Positions 1 to 9,056 of a stretch of 64,000 nt of DNA are shown in pieces (position 1 is the stretch's first letter; each line of letters starts with the position of its first letter). This DNA comes from Korobacter sp963703075 (GTDB lineage: Bacteria; Acidobacteriota; Terriglobia; Terriglobales; Acidobacteriaceae). Location of the stretch: positions 1,116,001 through 1,180,000 of the forward strand of contig OY969786.1 of assembly GCA_963703075.1 (NCBI GenBank), written 5' to 3'. Position numbers and translations under genes: made by a program. Below the pieces are notes generated by a model. The model worked only from the letters and a program-made list of their open reading frames with translations. It ran no database searches and was not told the DNA's origin.

Positions 1-687
1 CGTATCGTGCAGAATGGCGGCCATGGTGTCAACCGCACCTTGCCGTTCGAACGGGCGCTCGCCGGTTGCCATTTCGTAAAGAACGCATCCGAAGGCGAAA
101 ATGTCGGCACGGGTATCGGTGACTTCACCCCGTACTTGCTCAGGCGACATGTACCCGACGGTTCCGAGAATGGCGCCGGCGCGAGTGCCCGCCGACGTTA
201 CATCTTCAGAGCTTGTTTCGGTGCGGCGAGCCAGGCCGAAATCCAACACCTTCACTCGCCCGTTGCGGGTTAACTTGATGTTCTGCGGCTTGAGGTCGCG
301 GTGCACGATTCCTTGATCGTGGGCTTCCGCCAGCGCTTGCACAATCTGCAGGGAGAGCGATAGGCATTCCTCCATCGGTATGCCGCCTTGTTCGAGGCGC
401 TCTGCCAGGGTGGGGCCCTCGACAAGTTCCATTACCAGCGCGCGAAATTCGCCGCTGGATTCGAAGCCGTACACCTGCGCGATGTTCGGGTGGTTGAGCG
501 ACGCCAGCAAGCGGGCTTCGCGTTCGAAGCGCATCGTTCGTTCGACGTCTGCCACGAACGCCGGAGGGAGCACTTTTACGGCGACTTGCCGCTCTAACTG
601 GAGATCTTTGGCACGATAGACCACGCCCATGCCGCCGTCGCCCAGCTTGGATACGATCTCGTAGTTGCCAAAGCGAGTGCCGATCAT
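1..687 (-). CDS. Ser/Thr protein kinase, N-terminal part (cut by window edge)
   Basis: The minus strand reads an open frame from ATG at 687 to the left edge (229 codons, no stop). It gives a PknB/Hanks-type kinase domain: glycine-rich loop GDGGMGVVY near residue 17, catalytic Lys in VAVKVLP, catalytic loop HRDLKPQN, Mg-binding DFGLA and the activation-segment end GTVGYMSPEQ. It phosphorylates Ser/Thr on unidentified proteins. GGAG lies about 11 nt before the chosen ATG. The C-terminal sensor part, which often carries a membrane segment and repeats in such kinases, lies outside the window. Kinase identity is certain; the substrate is unknown. Confidence 0.93.
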   Translation of the reverse strand, partial: MIGTRFGNYEIVSKLGDGGMGVVYRAKDLQLERQVAVKVLPPAFVADVERTMRFEREARLLASLNHPNIAQVYGFESSGEFRALVMELVEGPTLAERLEQGGIPMEECLSLSLQIVQALAEAHDQGIVHRDLKPQNIKLTRNGRVKVLDFGLARRTETSSEDVTSAGTRAGAILGTVGYMSPEQVRGEVTDTRADIFAFGCVLYEMATGERPFERQGAVDTMAAILHDT

Positions 688-824
688 GAAACGGTTGTCT
701 CCGGGAACGGCGTTCGTTCGGCAACGCCGCCCTAATGAATGGACAGGATTTTAGTCTACGCGAATGGGCAGTTCCCGAAGTCGTGAAGGAGAACAGGGAA
801 GTTGAAGGTGGCTTGCGCGTTGCT

Positions 825-1847
825 CTACTTGATTTGGACGAGTTCGTTTTCGCCAACCGGCTTTCCCACGCCGCTCTGCGGCGCACGCCAGTGGTCGATA
901 TAGCTGATCTGATGCACGCAGGAGACGGTGCAGTGGGGAGCACAGCTTTTCTCGGTCAGGAACTCACGTTTCACATCGGCGGTGGTGTATTGCTCCAGCG
1001 GCGTCGCCGGATAGCCGCGCTGCTGGGAGCAGTAATGCACCAAGCCGTCTTCGCAGATATAAAGGTAGCGCGCCCCGGCGCGGCATCGCCATTCATTCGG
1101 CTTGCCATCCGCGATATTGGTCTGGAAATGATTGAAGCGCGAATAGTTTTTTTTCTCAAGCGTCTTGATCTTCAGGAAGACGGCGCGTTCTTCTTCGGTC
1201 AAGGGTTGTAGCTGCCCATCGCCGTCGTGAATGATGCCGACCGTCGAGGTGAATCCCAGTTGCAATGCGCGGCGGCTGATGACCAGGGCATCATGCGGAT
1301 TACGCACACCGCCGCCCACGACGGAGTTGATGTTCACGTGAAAGTCCGCGTGCTCGGAGAGCAACTGTAACTTCTTATCGAGAACTTTCAGGCTCTTCTT
1401 GGAAACGTCGTCCGGGTTCACGTTGTCGATGCTGATCTGAAGGTGATCGAGGCCTGCCTGGTTCAAGCGCTTGATGCGGTCAGCGGTGAGCAGGTAGCCG
1501 TTGGTGATCATGCCGGCGATGATCGGATATTTCCGCATGTGGCGGATGATGTCGTCGAGCTCTGGATGCAGAAGCGGTTCGCCGCCGCTGATGGTGACGA
1601 TGTTCGTTCCGAGCTTGGCGAGATGATCGATACGCCGCTTCATGGTTTCGAGCGGCACCGGCTTGGAAACCTTGTCGTACTCGTTGCAGTACTTGCAGGA
1701 GAGATTGCACTGGCGCATGGGGATGATATGCGCCATGACAGGGTGGTCGGTCGACGCCAGCGCGCGGCCAATCATGGCCAGCTCGCGTACTCTTCGGCGG
1801 GCTGCGATCCAACTCCTGTGTAGGCTCCGGGGGCGTTTGCGCATCAT
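825..1847 (-). CDS. Radical SAM protein with C-terminal Cys cluster
   Basis: A 340-residue protein with the radical SAM CX3CX2C motif (Cys47, Cys51, Cys54 in RQCNLSCKYC), the SAM-binding TISGGEPLL, and a Cys-rich C-terminus (WRCRAG, YICEDG, HYCSQ, CAPHCTVSC) like a SPASM or twitch domain that holds extra Fe-S clusters. Such proteins make 5'-deoxyadenosyl radicals for cofactor, lipid or peptide modification; no substrate can be assigned. It begins with tandem ATG codons at 1847/1844, and a later start near the MIGRAL segment is possible. It lies upstream of the kinase on the same strand with about 137 bp between. No RiPP precursor gene is visible next to it. Confidence 0.88.
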   Translation of the reverse strand: MMRKRPRSLHRSWIAARRRVRELAMIGRALASTDHPVMAHIIPMRQCNLSCKYCNEYDKVSKPVPLETMKRRIDHLAKLGTNIVTISGGEPLLHPELDDIIRHMRKYPIIAGMITNGYLLTADRIKRLNQAGLDHLQISIDNVNPDDVSKKSLKVLDKKLQLLSEHADFHVNINSVVGGGVRNPHDALVISRRALQLGFTSTVGIIHDGDGQLQPLTEEERAVFLKIKTLEKKNYSRFNHFQTNIADGKPNEWRCRAGARYLYICEDGLVHYCSQQRGYPATPLEQYTTADVKREFLTEKSCAPHCTVSCVHQISYIDHWRAPQSGVGKPVGENELVQIK

Positions 1848-1995
1848 GCGTTGCTACTATTACAACACATGAAGAATGTACAAGTTAAACCTTGAGAGCC
1901 TGATCGGTCGAAATCGCGGGTTGAGCGGCAACCAGCAACAGCGAAGGGTGTTTCGCCCAGTGGGGCGGCCTCGTCTATGAGCCGCGCTGCTGGTT

Positions 1996-2001
1996 TATAA
2001 T
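1996..2001 (+). promoter_or_regulatory. Candidate -10 element for the PpiD-like gene
   Basis: A perfect TATAAT stands 37 nt before the ATG at 2039. The matching -35 position (about 1973-1978, GTCTAT) is poor, so this rests on the -10 hexamer alone. Confidence 0.4.
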
Positions 2002-2038
2002 CATAGTTTCGCCTCAACAATCTGGAGCTTCATAGAAG

Positions 2039-3998
2039 ATGATTCGATTCCTGCAGACGCCCTCCCCCACTAAGAAGATCGTGCTGGGAGGCTTGCTCAC
2101 CGTCATTTGCGTAATGATGGTCGTGACCTTGATCCCCGGCGGCAGCATTTTCGGCGACGCCAATTTCAGTAGTGACACCGATATTGCCAAGGTCGATGGC
2201 GACCCGATCTCCGTGACTGAGGTGCCAGCGCACCGCCCAGAACATGGCGCAGCAGCAGCGCTATCCGGCGCAATTTGTGCCATTTCTTATGCCACAAGCG
2301 GTGGAGATCCTGATCAAGCAAAAGGCTGTGATCGACGCCGCCCGTCGCATGGGCCTGACCGTGTCCGATGACGAGTTGCGGCAGACCCTGCATAAGGGCC
2401 AGTTCGGCGAAGTTCTCTTTCCCAAGGGCCAATACGTCGGCGACGACCAGTACCAGACGTTTGTGCAGAGCCAGTTCAACATGACGGTTCCGCAGTTCGA
2501 AGAAGAACTGAAGAAGTCGATTGAGATTCAAAAGCTGCGTAATGTTGTGGAAGCCAGCGCGACGGTGGCCGACTCCGACGTCGAGAACCTGGTTCGCCAG
2601 CAGCAGACCAAGGCAAAGTTCGAGTACGTCGCAATCTCGCTCCAGGACATGGAGAAGACGATCAATCCGAGCGACGCCGAGTTGCGCGCCTGGTTTGAAG
2701 CGCACAAGGACCAGTTCAAGGATTCGGTTCCGGAGAAGCGCAAGGTCCGCTACATCCTGGTCGATGGCAGCAAGCTGCCGGGCGTACAGCCGACCGATGC
2801 CGACATCCAGGCCTACTACAACCAGCACAAGACCGAGTACCAGATTCCCGAGACTTCGAAGGTTCGCCACATCCTGGTGAAAACTCCTGAGCCCGGTCCA
2901 GACGGCAAGGTCGATCCCAAGGCCGATGACGCGGCCAAGGCGAAGGCGGAAGACTACTTGAAGCAGGCGAAGTCGGGCGCGAATTTCGCCGAGCTTGCGA
3001 AGAAGTATTCAGACGACAAAGGAACCGGCGACAGCATTCTCGAAGTCACCCCGCAAGGCCAGTTGGTTCCGGAATTCAAGCAGGCTGCGTTGGCAGCGAA
3101 GACCGGCGACATCGTGGGGCCGGTGAAGACGATGTTTGGCTATCACATCATCAAAGTGGAGTCGAAGGAGCCGGCGCACGCCAAGACCATCGACGAAGTG
3201 AAGCCGGAAATCGTGGAAGCTCTTAGCCGCCAGAAATCTGAGGAAGCGGCCCAGAAGGTCGCCGACAACATTCGCGCCAGCGCGCGGGTGCAGGGCCTCG
3301 ACAAAGCTGCCGCGGCTGCCGGACAGACGGTGACCACCACCGACTTCATTACCCAGTCCAGCATGTTGCCGGGGGTCGGGCAGGCTCCGCAGTTCATGAA
3401 CGCAGTCTTCAAAACGAACGCGAAGAGCGGTGCCGATACTGCGCCTGTGTCCCAGGGCTATGTCGTCTATGAGGTGGCGGAGGTACAACCGCCGTCTACT
3501 CCAACATTCGATCAGGCGAAGGCGCAGGTCACGCAGCAATTCAAAGCTGGGAAGGCACAGAGCATGCTGATCCAGAAGGCGCAGGAACTCGCCGACCGGG
3601 CGCGTACCGAGCACGACTTGAAGAAGGCGGCGAAGGAAGCCAGCCTCACCGTGAAGACCAGCGACCTGGTCAGTCAATCCTCGCAGGTGCCTGATATCGG
3701 CACCATGTCGGGGGGAGCTGCTGCCATTTTCGGCGCCAAGACAGGGGACATCGTGGGACCGGTGCAGGGCGGCCGCAACGCGGTCATCATGTCGCTCATC
3801 GACAAGCAGGAGCCTACGCCTGACGAAGTCAAGAAGGGCAAGGAAGAGGCTCGTGAGCAGGTGCTGTCCCGTAAGCGCGAAGAGGTGCTGGAGGTTTACG
3901 TCTCCAACCTGATCGCCAAGATGGAAAAAGACGGCAAGATCAAGCGCAACAAGAAAGCCATCGAGCGGCTCAGCCAGACCCAGGCGCAAAGCAGCTAA
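2039..3998 (+). pseudogene. PpiD/SurA-type periplasmic peptidyl-prolyl isomerase, single-base frameshift
   Basis: The first frame from ATG 2039 encodes a PpiD-like N-terminus: short cytoplasmic tail, one membrane segment (residues about 14-35) and the start of a SurA_N domain (KVDGDPISVTEV). At 2225/2226 one extra C moves the rest out of frame. Skipping it restores VTEVQRTAQNMAQQQR and runs on through the frame ending at 3998. The total is 1960 nt, one more than a multiple of three, giving about 652 residues, the usual size for this family. The C-terminal part has a clear parvulin domain (KVRHILVKT ... FGYHIIKV) and a second degenerate one. The protein would fold outer-membrane and periplasmic proteins. 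The lesion is either a true mutation or a sequence error; reinitiation at ATG 2244 would give a soluble, anchor-less 584-residue form. Confidence 0.85.
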
Positions 3999-4017
3999 TC
4001 TCGTAATGTCCGATCAA

Positions 4018-4046
4018 CGCGGTCGGCAGCCCCGGCCGCGTTTTTT
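4018..4046 (+). terminator. Rho-independent terminator after the PpiD-like gene
   Basis: A GC-rich stem (CGCGGTCGG pairing with CCGGCCGCG, one G-T wobble, 5-6 nt loop) is followed by six T, starting 20 nt after the stop codon. Confidence 0.85.
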
Positions 4047-4120
4047 ATGGAATCAAGGTTCTAATTGATTGGCGGGGAATTCTGGTTTTTCTCCCGCGAA
4101 GTCTGCATCCAAAGGTGGAA

Positions 4121-5677
4121 ATGTTCACGAAGCGATCGTCCGGCATCCTTTTACATCCATCTTCTTTACCTTCGCGTGGTGGTATCGGCGACTTTGGCCC
4201 GGCCGCCTATGAATTCGTTCAGTGGCTCGCCGACGGAAAGCAGACTCTCTGGCAGATCCTGCCGCTTGGGCCTCCAGGAATCGGCAACTCTCCCTATTCC
4301 TCCACGTCGGCTTTTGCCGGTAACGTCCTTTTGATCAGCCTGGAGCGGCTTGCCGAGCGCGGCATGCTGGATCGCGCGGCAGTCGATCGACTGTCCAACG
4401 GCTCCGGCGATCGCGTCGATTTCGAAGCCGTACGGGCGGCCAAACTCCCGCTGCTCCGCCAGGCGGGGGAGAGCTTTCTCCAGAATGCGTACGGGAATGC
4501 CCGTGGCCGCTTCGACCGCTTCTGCCGCGACAACGGCTGGTGGCTCGACGACTTCGTTCTCTTCGACTTCCTGCGCGACCGTCACAAGGGAGCCAGCTGG
4601 AACACCTGGCCGCGCGAGATCAGCCACCGCGACGACAACGCGCTTCACAAATTGCGCACCGAGAATGAGCACGAACTCGCGATTGCCAAGTTCCTCCAGT
4701 TCGCCTTCTTCGAACAGTGGGGAGCCTTGCGGCAGTATTGCCAGCAGCGCAGCATCCAGATCGTTGGAGATGTCGCGATCTTTGTCAGCTACGACAGTGC
4801 CGATGTCTGGACCCATCCCGAAATCTTCCGCCTTGGCGATCTTGAGCCGGAGGTTGTGGCCGGCGTGCCCCCCGACGCCTTCAGTGAAACCGGGCAGCGC
4901 TGGGGAAATCCTCTCTATGACTGGGGTCGGCTGAAGGAGCGCGGTTACGACTGGTGGGTACAGCGTATGCGCTGGGCTCATACCCTTTGCGACATTCTGC
5001 GCATCGATCACTTCCGCGGCTTCGAGTCTTACTGGGAGATTCCCGCCAACGAGCCGACGGCGATCCACGGCCATTGGGCAAAGGGGCCAGCCGACGACTT
5101 CTTCCACGTCCTCAACCGCGAACTGGGAGAGCTGCCATTTATCGCCGAGGACCTGGGCATGATCACGCCCGAGGTGCACGCATTGCGTGAGCGCCTGCAG
5201 ATTCCCGGCATGCGCGTCCTGCAGTTTGCCTTCGGCGACCGGGGCGCGCACATGTACCTGCCGCATCGCTACGAGCCCAACACGGTGGTCTACACCGGCA
5301 CCCACGACAACGACACCACCATGGGCTGGTGGAAGTCCTTGGCGCAACCACACGAAAAACGGGCGGCGGCCGCTGTCTTCGGTGCCGATGACAAGAATGT
5401 GCATTGGGCCTTCATTCGGGCGGCGGAAGATTCGGTGGCGACCCTTTGCGTGATCCCGCTGCAAGATGTTTTTGGCCTGGACAGCAGCGCACGTATGAAT
5501 ACGCCAAGCTCCGCGGACGGCAACTGGGGATGGCGCTATAAAGCCGGGTTGCTTACCCGCGATTCCGCGAAGCTGTTGGCGGAGATTGCGGAGACGACCG
5601 ATCGCGATGAGTTGTTGCGCGCCTCAGGCGCTCACCAGCAGGGCCAGGGGAAAGCTGTCGAAGAGTTCGCTGCATAG
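4121..5677 (+). CDS. malQ: 4-alpha-glucanotransferase (amylomaltase, GH77)
   Basis: A 518-residue GH77 enzyme that transfers alpha-1,4-glucan chains between maltodextrins in the cytoplasm. Family marks: RSSGILLHP at the N-terminus, DSADVWTHPEIF, nucleophile Asp in RIDHFRGFE, acid/base Glu in IAEDLGMITPEV and the third carboxylate in GTHDNDT. ATG 4121 is preferred over GTG 4115 because AAAGGTGG sits 5 nt before it. The 3' end overlaps the convergent treY by 54 bp. Together with treY it suggests routing of maltodextrin or glycogen chains into trehalose. Length is normal for the family. Confidence 0.95.
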   Translation: MFTKRSSGILLHPSSLPSRGGIGDFGPAAYEFVQWLADGKQTLWQILPLGPPGIGNSPYSSTSAFAGNVLLISLERLAERGMLDRAAVDRLSNGSGDRVDFEAVRAAKLPLLRQAGESFLQNAYGNARGRFDRFCRDNGWWLDDFVLFDFLRDRHKGASWNTWPREISHRDDNALHKLRTENEHELAIAKFLQFAFFEQWGALRQYCQQRSIQIVGDVAIFVSYDSADVWTHPEIFRLGDLEPEVVAGVPPDAFSETGQRWGNPLYDWGRLKERGYDWWVQRMRWAHTLCDILRIDHFRGFESYWEIPANEPTAIHGHWAKGPADDFFHVLNRELGELPFIAEDLGMITPEVHALRERLQIPGMRVLQFAFGDRGAHMYLPHRYEPNTVVYTGTHDNDTTMGWWKSLAQPHEKRAAAAVFGADDKNVHWAFIRAAEDSVATLCVIPLQDVFGLDSSARMNTPSSADGNWGWRYKAGLLTRDSAKLLAEIAETTDRDELLRASGAHQQGQGKAVEEFAA

Positions 5678-8650
5678 CAAGCGCTGATCTGCTCCCACCC
5701 GCCAGTGGTGGCCGGGAAACACACTGCGAAACCCGCCGGAAATCTCCGGAGGCAATTCAATGTAGGACTTTCCCCATGCGTGGCCGAGCGGTGGCTGCAT
5801 GACGCCCTTCATCAGGGTGTAGCTCAGGCGGGGCGCTGCCACGATGACGTGTTTGCCGTTATGACTGCGAGCGTAGGCGATCACGTGGCGTTTCTGATCC
5901 CCGATGGCGGTCAATGGCGTGTAAGAGCCTTCCATGAAAAGGTCGCGATGTTCATGCCGTAATGCCAGCGCCTGCATCACGGTCCAGAGCTTGACTCGGC
6001 CGTCGCGCCAGTGCTCGAGAACGTCGCGGCAGATCTCACGATGAAAGCCGCTTTTCTCCGATTGCTTCAGGGCCTGCAGAGCACGGCGGCGAACCTCGAA
6101 GTTCACGGGTCGGCGGTTATCGGGATCCACCAGCGCGAAGTCCCACATCTCCTGCCCCTGGTAAATATCCGGCACGCCCGGTGCTGTCAGTTTGATGAGC
6201 GTTTGGGACAGCGAATTGATTGCGCCAAAGAACTGTACCGGCGGCAGGATGCCCTTCGCGTAGGCGAGAAAGTGGTTCGGCCGGCGCGGAGTGCCCGGCT
6301 CTAAAATCGCTCCCACGAAATCCTGCAGCGCCTTGGTGTACTCCGGGTTCTGATTCACCCAGCTCAAGTTCACCTTGGCTTCGTGGATCGCCTTCGTCAT
6401 GTAGCCTTGAATTCGCTTGCTGAATTCCTCGCGACACTTTGCATCTTCCACCCCTTCCAGTGGCCACGCTCCCAACAAGGTCTGGTAGAGCAGGTACTCC
6501 TCGTTATGGTCCGGTGGCAGGCGTCCGTCGCTCAGCTCCTGCTTTTTCGAGCGGTTCACGCGGCGGAAGCGCATGACCTCGGTGGACCACTGGCGAGGCA
6601 TCTCGGAAAGCACATTCAGCCGGGCGCGCACATCTTCACTGCGCTTGGTGTCGTGGGTCGAAGTTGACAGCATGCTTGCCGACCACGTTCCCGCCCTGGC
6701 CGCATTCGCGGTATGAAATTCATCGAGGCTGATGCCGAAGATCTCCGGGGATCCACCTACCTCGTTGAGGGAGATGAAGCGGTTGTAAACGTAGAAGGTG
6801 GTGTCTTCCAAGCCTTTCGCCATCACCGGCCCGGTGAGCTGCTGGAATTTCAGGATGAAGTAAAGCTGCTTGCGGTAGCCGTGAATCATGTCGCCGGCAT
6901 CGTTGCCTTGCAGCAGTAGGATTTCACGCAGGAAATCGAAAACGCCGGACGGCATGCCTTCGTTGCGCCGCTTGGCCAAGGCAATCGCTTTGTAAATGTG
7001 CTGGCGATCGCGGTCATTCACGTTCCCCCGTTCATCGATATACGTGCGATAAACAGGGAAGCAGGCGATGGTTTCCTGGATCGCGTCGGCGAGCACGTTG
7101 CGGGTGTAATCGCGGGCGCGCCGGTCGCGGCTGGAGATTTCATCCAGCATGTGGGTGAGCACGTTGAGTTCGCTGGCCAGGGCCGTGTCCATGATCAGCT
7201 TCTTGCTTTCGTACACCAGGTCGTGCACATCGATCGCACGCTCGAGAAACCGGTGGTACAGCAGGGTCAGAGGCTTCTCGGCCTGGCGGTCAACCAGCAC
7301 GCCGTTTACGAGGTTTGTGAATTCATACCCGACGGTCCCGTCCACCGGCCATTCCGGCGGCAAGTGTTCGCCCGGTTCCAGGATCTTTTCCACCAACAGG
7401 TAAAGAGGAGCGTTGGGACCATGCCACTCGCGTTGCCCGAAGACGGACTGGATGTCGCGCTCGATTCCGTTTTCCGCGGTCTCCGGCCCAGGTGCCGGTC
7501 CGGAGCATTGGCTGGCGGTAAAGAGCATTTGGGCTCGAACGAAGTATTGCAGCGGATTGAAGAGCCCGTCGGGGTGATCCAGCCGCAAGCCGATTACGTG
7601 ACCCTCCGCCATGAGCTTGCGCAACAACCGATGGGTATCGGCGAAGACCCGGGGATCTTCCATGCGTAGCCCGACCAGGTCGTTGATGTCGAAAAAGCGC
7701 CGGTAATTGATTTCCTCGCCGCTGACCCGCCAGAAAGCCAGCCTGTACGCCTGCGTCTCCAGCAGGCGGTGCAGGGCGTCGAAGCTGCGCTTATCGCCCG
7801 GCCGTCCGTTCAAGGCGGCGATCGCTTCGTCGGCAGCTTGCCGCGCGGCCGGCGCGTTGCTCAGCAAATCCCGGAGACGCGCAGTCAGCTTGGGCAGACC
7901 TTGCTGACGCGTCTGGACCAGATCCCACCCTTCGGTCCAATTTGGCGGTAAGCCCCGCAACTCGTCCAGGATTTGCAGCAGCTCGGGAATGCCTTCTCCT
8001 TCGCGCGCACGTAAATCGACGGCGCCGAAGATCATGGTGATGGTCTGCGGATCGACCGGCAGCAGGTTGTCGTAATAGCGAAGTACGAACCTGCCGTCCT
8101 CCAACGCGAGCTGGATTTTGCCGGCCTCGAGTTCATCGCCGTAGTGATTGCCCAGGATGGGCAGGAGCAGCTTGTTGCGCAGCTCCGGCTTCAACGGGTT
8201 CCAGTCGATGTCGAAGTAGTCGGCATGCACCGACGAGCGGCCATTCTCGAGCACGTCCTGCCACCACGGATTGTCGCCTGCGCCCACCCCCATATGGTTT
8301 GGCACTACATCGAGCAACAGTCCCAAGCCGTGCTCTTTGAGCTTCGCAGAGAATTGCAGGAACTCCGCTTCCGAGCCGATTTCAGGGTTGAGGGAGTTGT
8401 GGTCCGTAATGTCGTAGCCGTGGGTGCTTCCGGCGCGGGCCTTCAAGATCGGCGACGAATAGCAATGGGCGACGCCGAGGTCGTGCAAGTAGGCGACCAC
8501 CCGCTCAGCATCCGTAAAACGGAAACCAGAGTGGAACTGAAGCCGGTAGGTAGACGACGGACGCGTTTCGCGCTTGCGGGCGGCCAAGCGTTCCATGCAT
8601 TCGGCAAGCGCACTGCGCTCATCGGTGATAGGGTTCGAACTGCCGCGCAT
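5624..8650 (-). CDS. treY: Malto-oligosyltrehalose synthase (GH13)
   Basis: About 1008 residues. It converts the reducing-end alpha-1,4 bond of maltodextrins to alpha-1,1, giving maltooligosyl trehalose. Marks: TYRLQFHSGF at the start, the GH13 region DVVPNHMG, GLRLDHPDGL with the nucleophile Asp, LVEKIL with the catalytic Glu, and SLSQTLIKLTAPGVPDIYQG near the C-terminus. A GTG at 8683 would add 11 residues; ATG 8650 is preferred because family members begin close to the TYRLQFH motif. The partner hydrolase treZ is not in the window. The end overlaps malQ by 54 bp on the opposite strand, so expression of the two may interfere. Confidence 0.95.
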   Translation of the reverse strand: MRGSSNPITDERSALAECMERLAARKRETRPSSTYRLQFHSGFRFTDAERVVAYLHDLGVAHCYSSPILKARAGSTHGYDITDHNSLNPEIGSEAEFLQFSAKLKEHGLGLLLDVVPNHMGVGAGDNPWWQDVLENGRSSVHADYFDIDWNPLKPELRNKLLLPILGNHYGDELEAGKIQLALEDGRFVLRYYDNLLPVDPQTITMIFGAVDLRAREGEGIPELLQILDELRGLPPNWTEGWDLVQTRQQGLPKLTARLRDLLSNAPAARQAADEAIAALNGRPGDKRSFDALHRLLETQAYRLAFWRVSGEEINYRRFFDINDLVGLRMEDPRVFADTHRLLRKLMAEGHVIGLRLDHPDGLFNPLQYFVRAQMLFTASQCSGPAPGPETAENGIERDIQSVFGQREWHGPNAPLYLLVEKILEPGEHLPPEWPVDGTVGYEFTNLVNGVLVDRQAEKPLTLLYHRFLERAIDVHDLVYESKKLIMDTALASELNVLTHMLDEISSRDRRARDYTRNVLADAIQETIACFPVYRTYIDERGNVNDRDRQHIYKAIALAKRRNEGMPSGVFDFLREILLLQGNDAGDMIHGYRKQLYFILKFQQLTGPVMAKGLEDTTFYVYNRFISLNEVGGSPEIFGISLDEFHTANAARAGTWSASMLSTSTHDTKRSEDVRARLNVLSEMPRQWSTEVMRFRRVNRSKKQELSDGRLPPDHNEEYLLYQTLLGAWPLEGVEDAKCREEFSKRIQGYMTKAIHEAKVNLSWVNQNPEYTKALQDFVGAILEPGTPRRPNHFLAYAKGILPPVQFFGAINSLSQTLIKLTAPGVPDIYQGQEMWDFALVDPDNRRPVNFEVRRRALQALKQSEKSGFHREICRDVLEHWRDGRVKLWTVMQALALRHEHRDLFMEGSYTPLTAIGDQKRHVIAYARSHNGKHVIVAAPRLSYTLMKGVMQPPLGHAWGKSYIELPPEISGGFRSVFPGHHWRVGADQRLLCSELFDSFPLALLVSA

Positions 8651-8858
8651 CGATTCTTTCTGTTCTGGTCTCGGAGGCAACACGGTTTGGATGCGGTCTT
8701 GCCTTGCTCCGGGTGCCCGCGGGAAACTGTGCCCAGCCTCCGCTTTACTTAAAGCAGCGGCGCATTGAGAATAAGAAGTTGCAATATCGGTGTTTGTAGG
8801 CCGGTCGCTTGCTGGCCAGCGTATCTTTAACTCTAACGGAAATTCTCAAGGAGCATTC

Positions 8859-9056
8859 ATGCCCGTCGTAAGCGGTGAAACCATTCGCATGATGAACTAC
8901 GTGGACGATATTGCGGCCACCCTGCGCCGCATCGTTGCGAACTACAGCTTTCTTACGGCGGAAGAAAAAGTGCGTATCGCCGATTACATGGAGCAAGCCA
9001 ACCCATTGTATGACCAAGTGGTAAAGGACCTGCGGAGCAACAAATCTCTTGATTGA
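8859..9056 (+). CDS. Small conserved-looking protein, 65 residues, unknown function
   Basis: ATG 8859 has a strong AAGGAG 5 nt upstream, which is why the longer reading from 8790 is not used. The protein is hydrophilic and probably helical (MNYVDDIAATLRRIV..., FLTAEEKVRIADYMEQ), with no signal peptide or Cys. Its stop overlaps the TTG start of the 3-hydroxyacyl-CoA dehydrogenase homologue by 8 nt, so the two are probably translated together. I do not recognise the family; a helical partner or regulator of the downstream protein is possible but is inference. Confidence 0.75.
   Translation: MPVVSGETIRMMNYVDDIAATLRRIVANYSFLTAEEKVRIADYMEQANPLYDQVVKDLRSNKSLD

Noticed and set aside
4166..5464. 432-codon minus-strand open frame
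   Set aside because: It is antisense to malQ, whose catalytic motifs are all intact; no family features in the antisense product.
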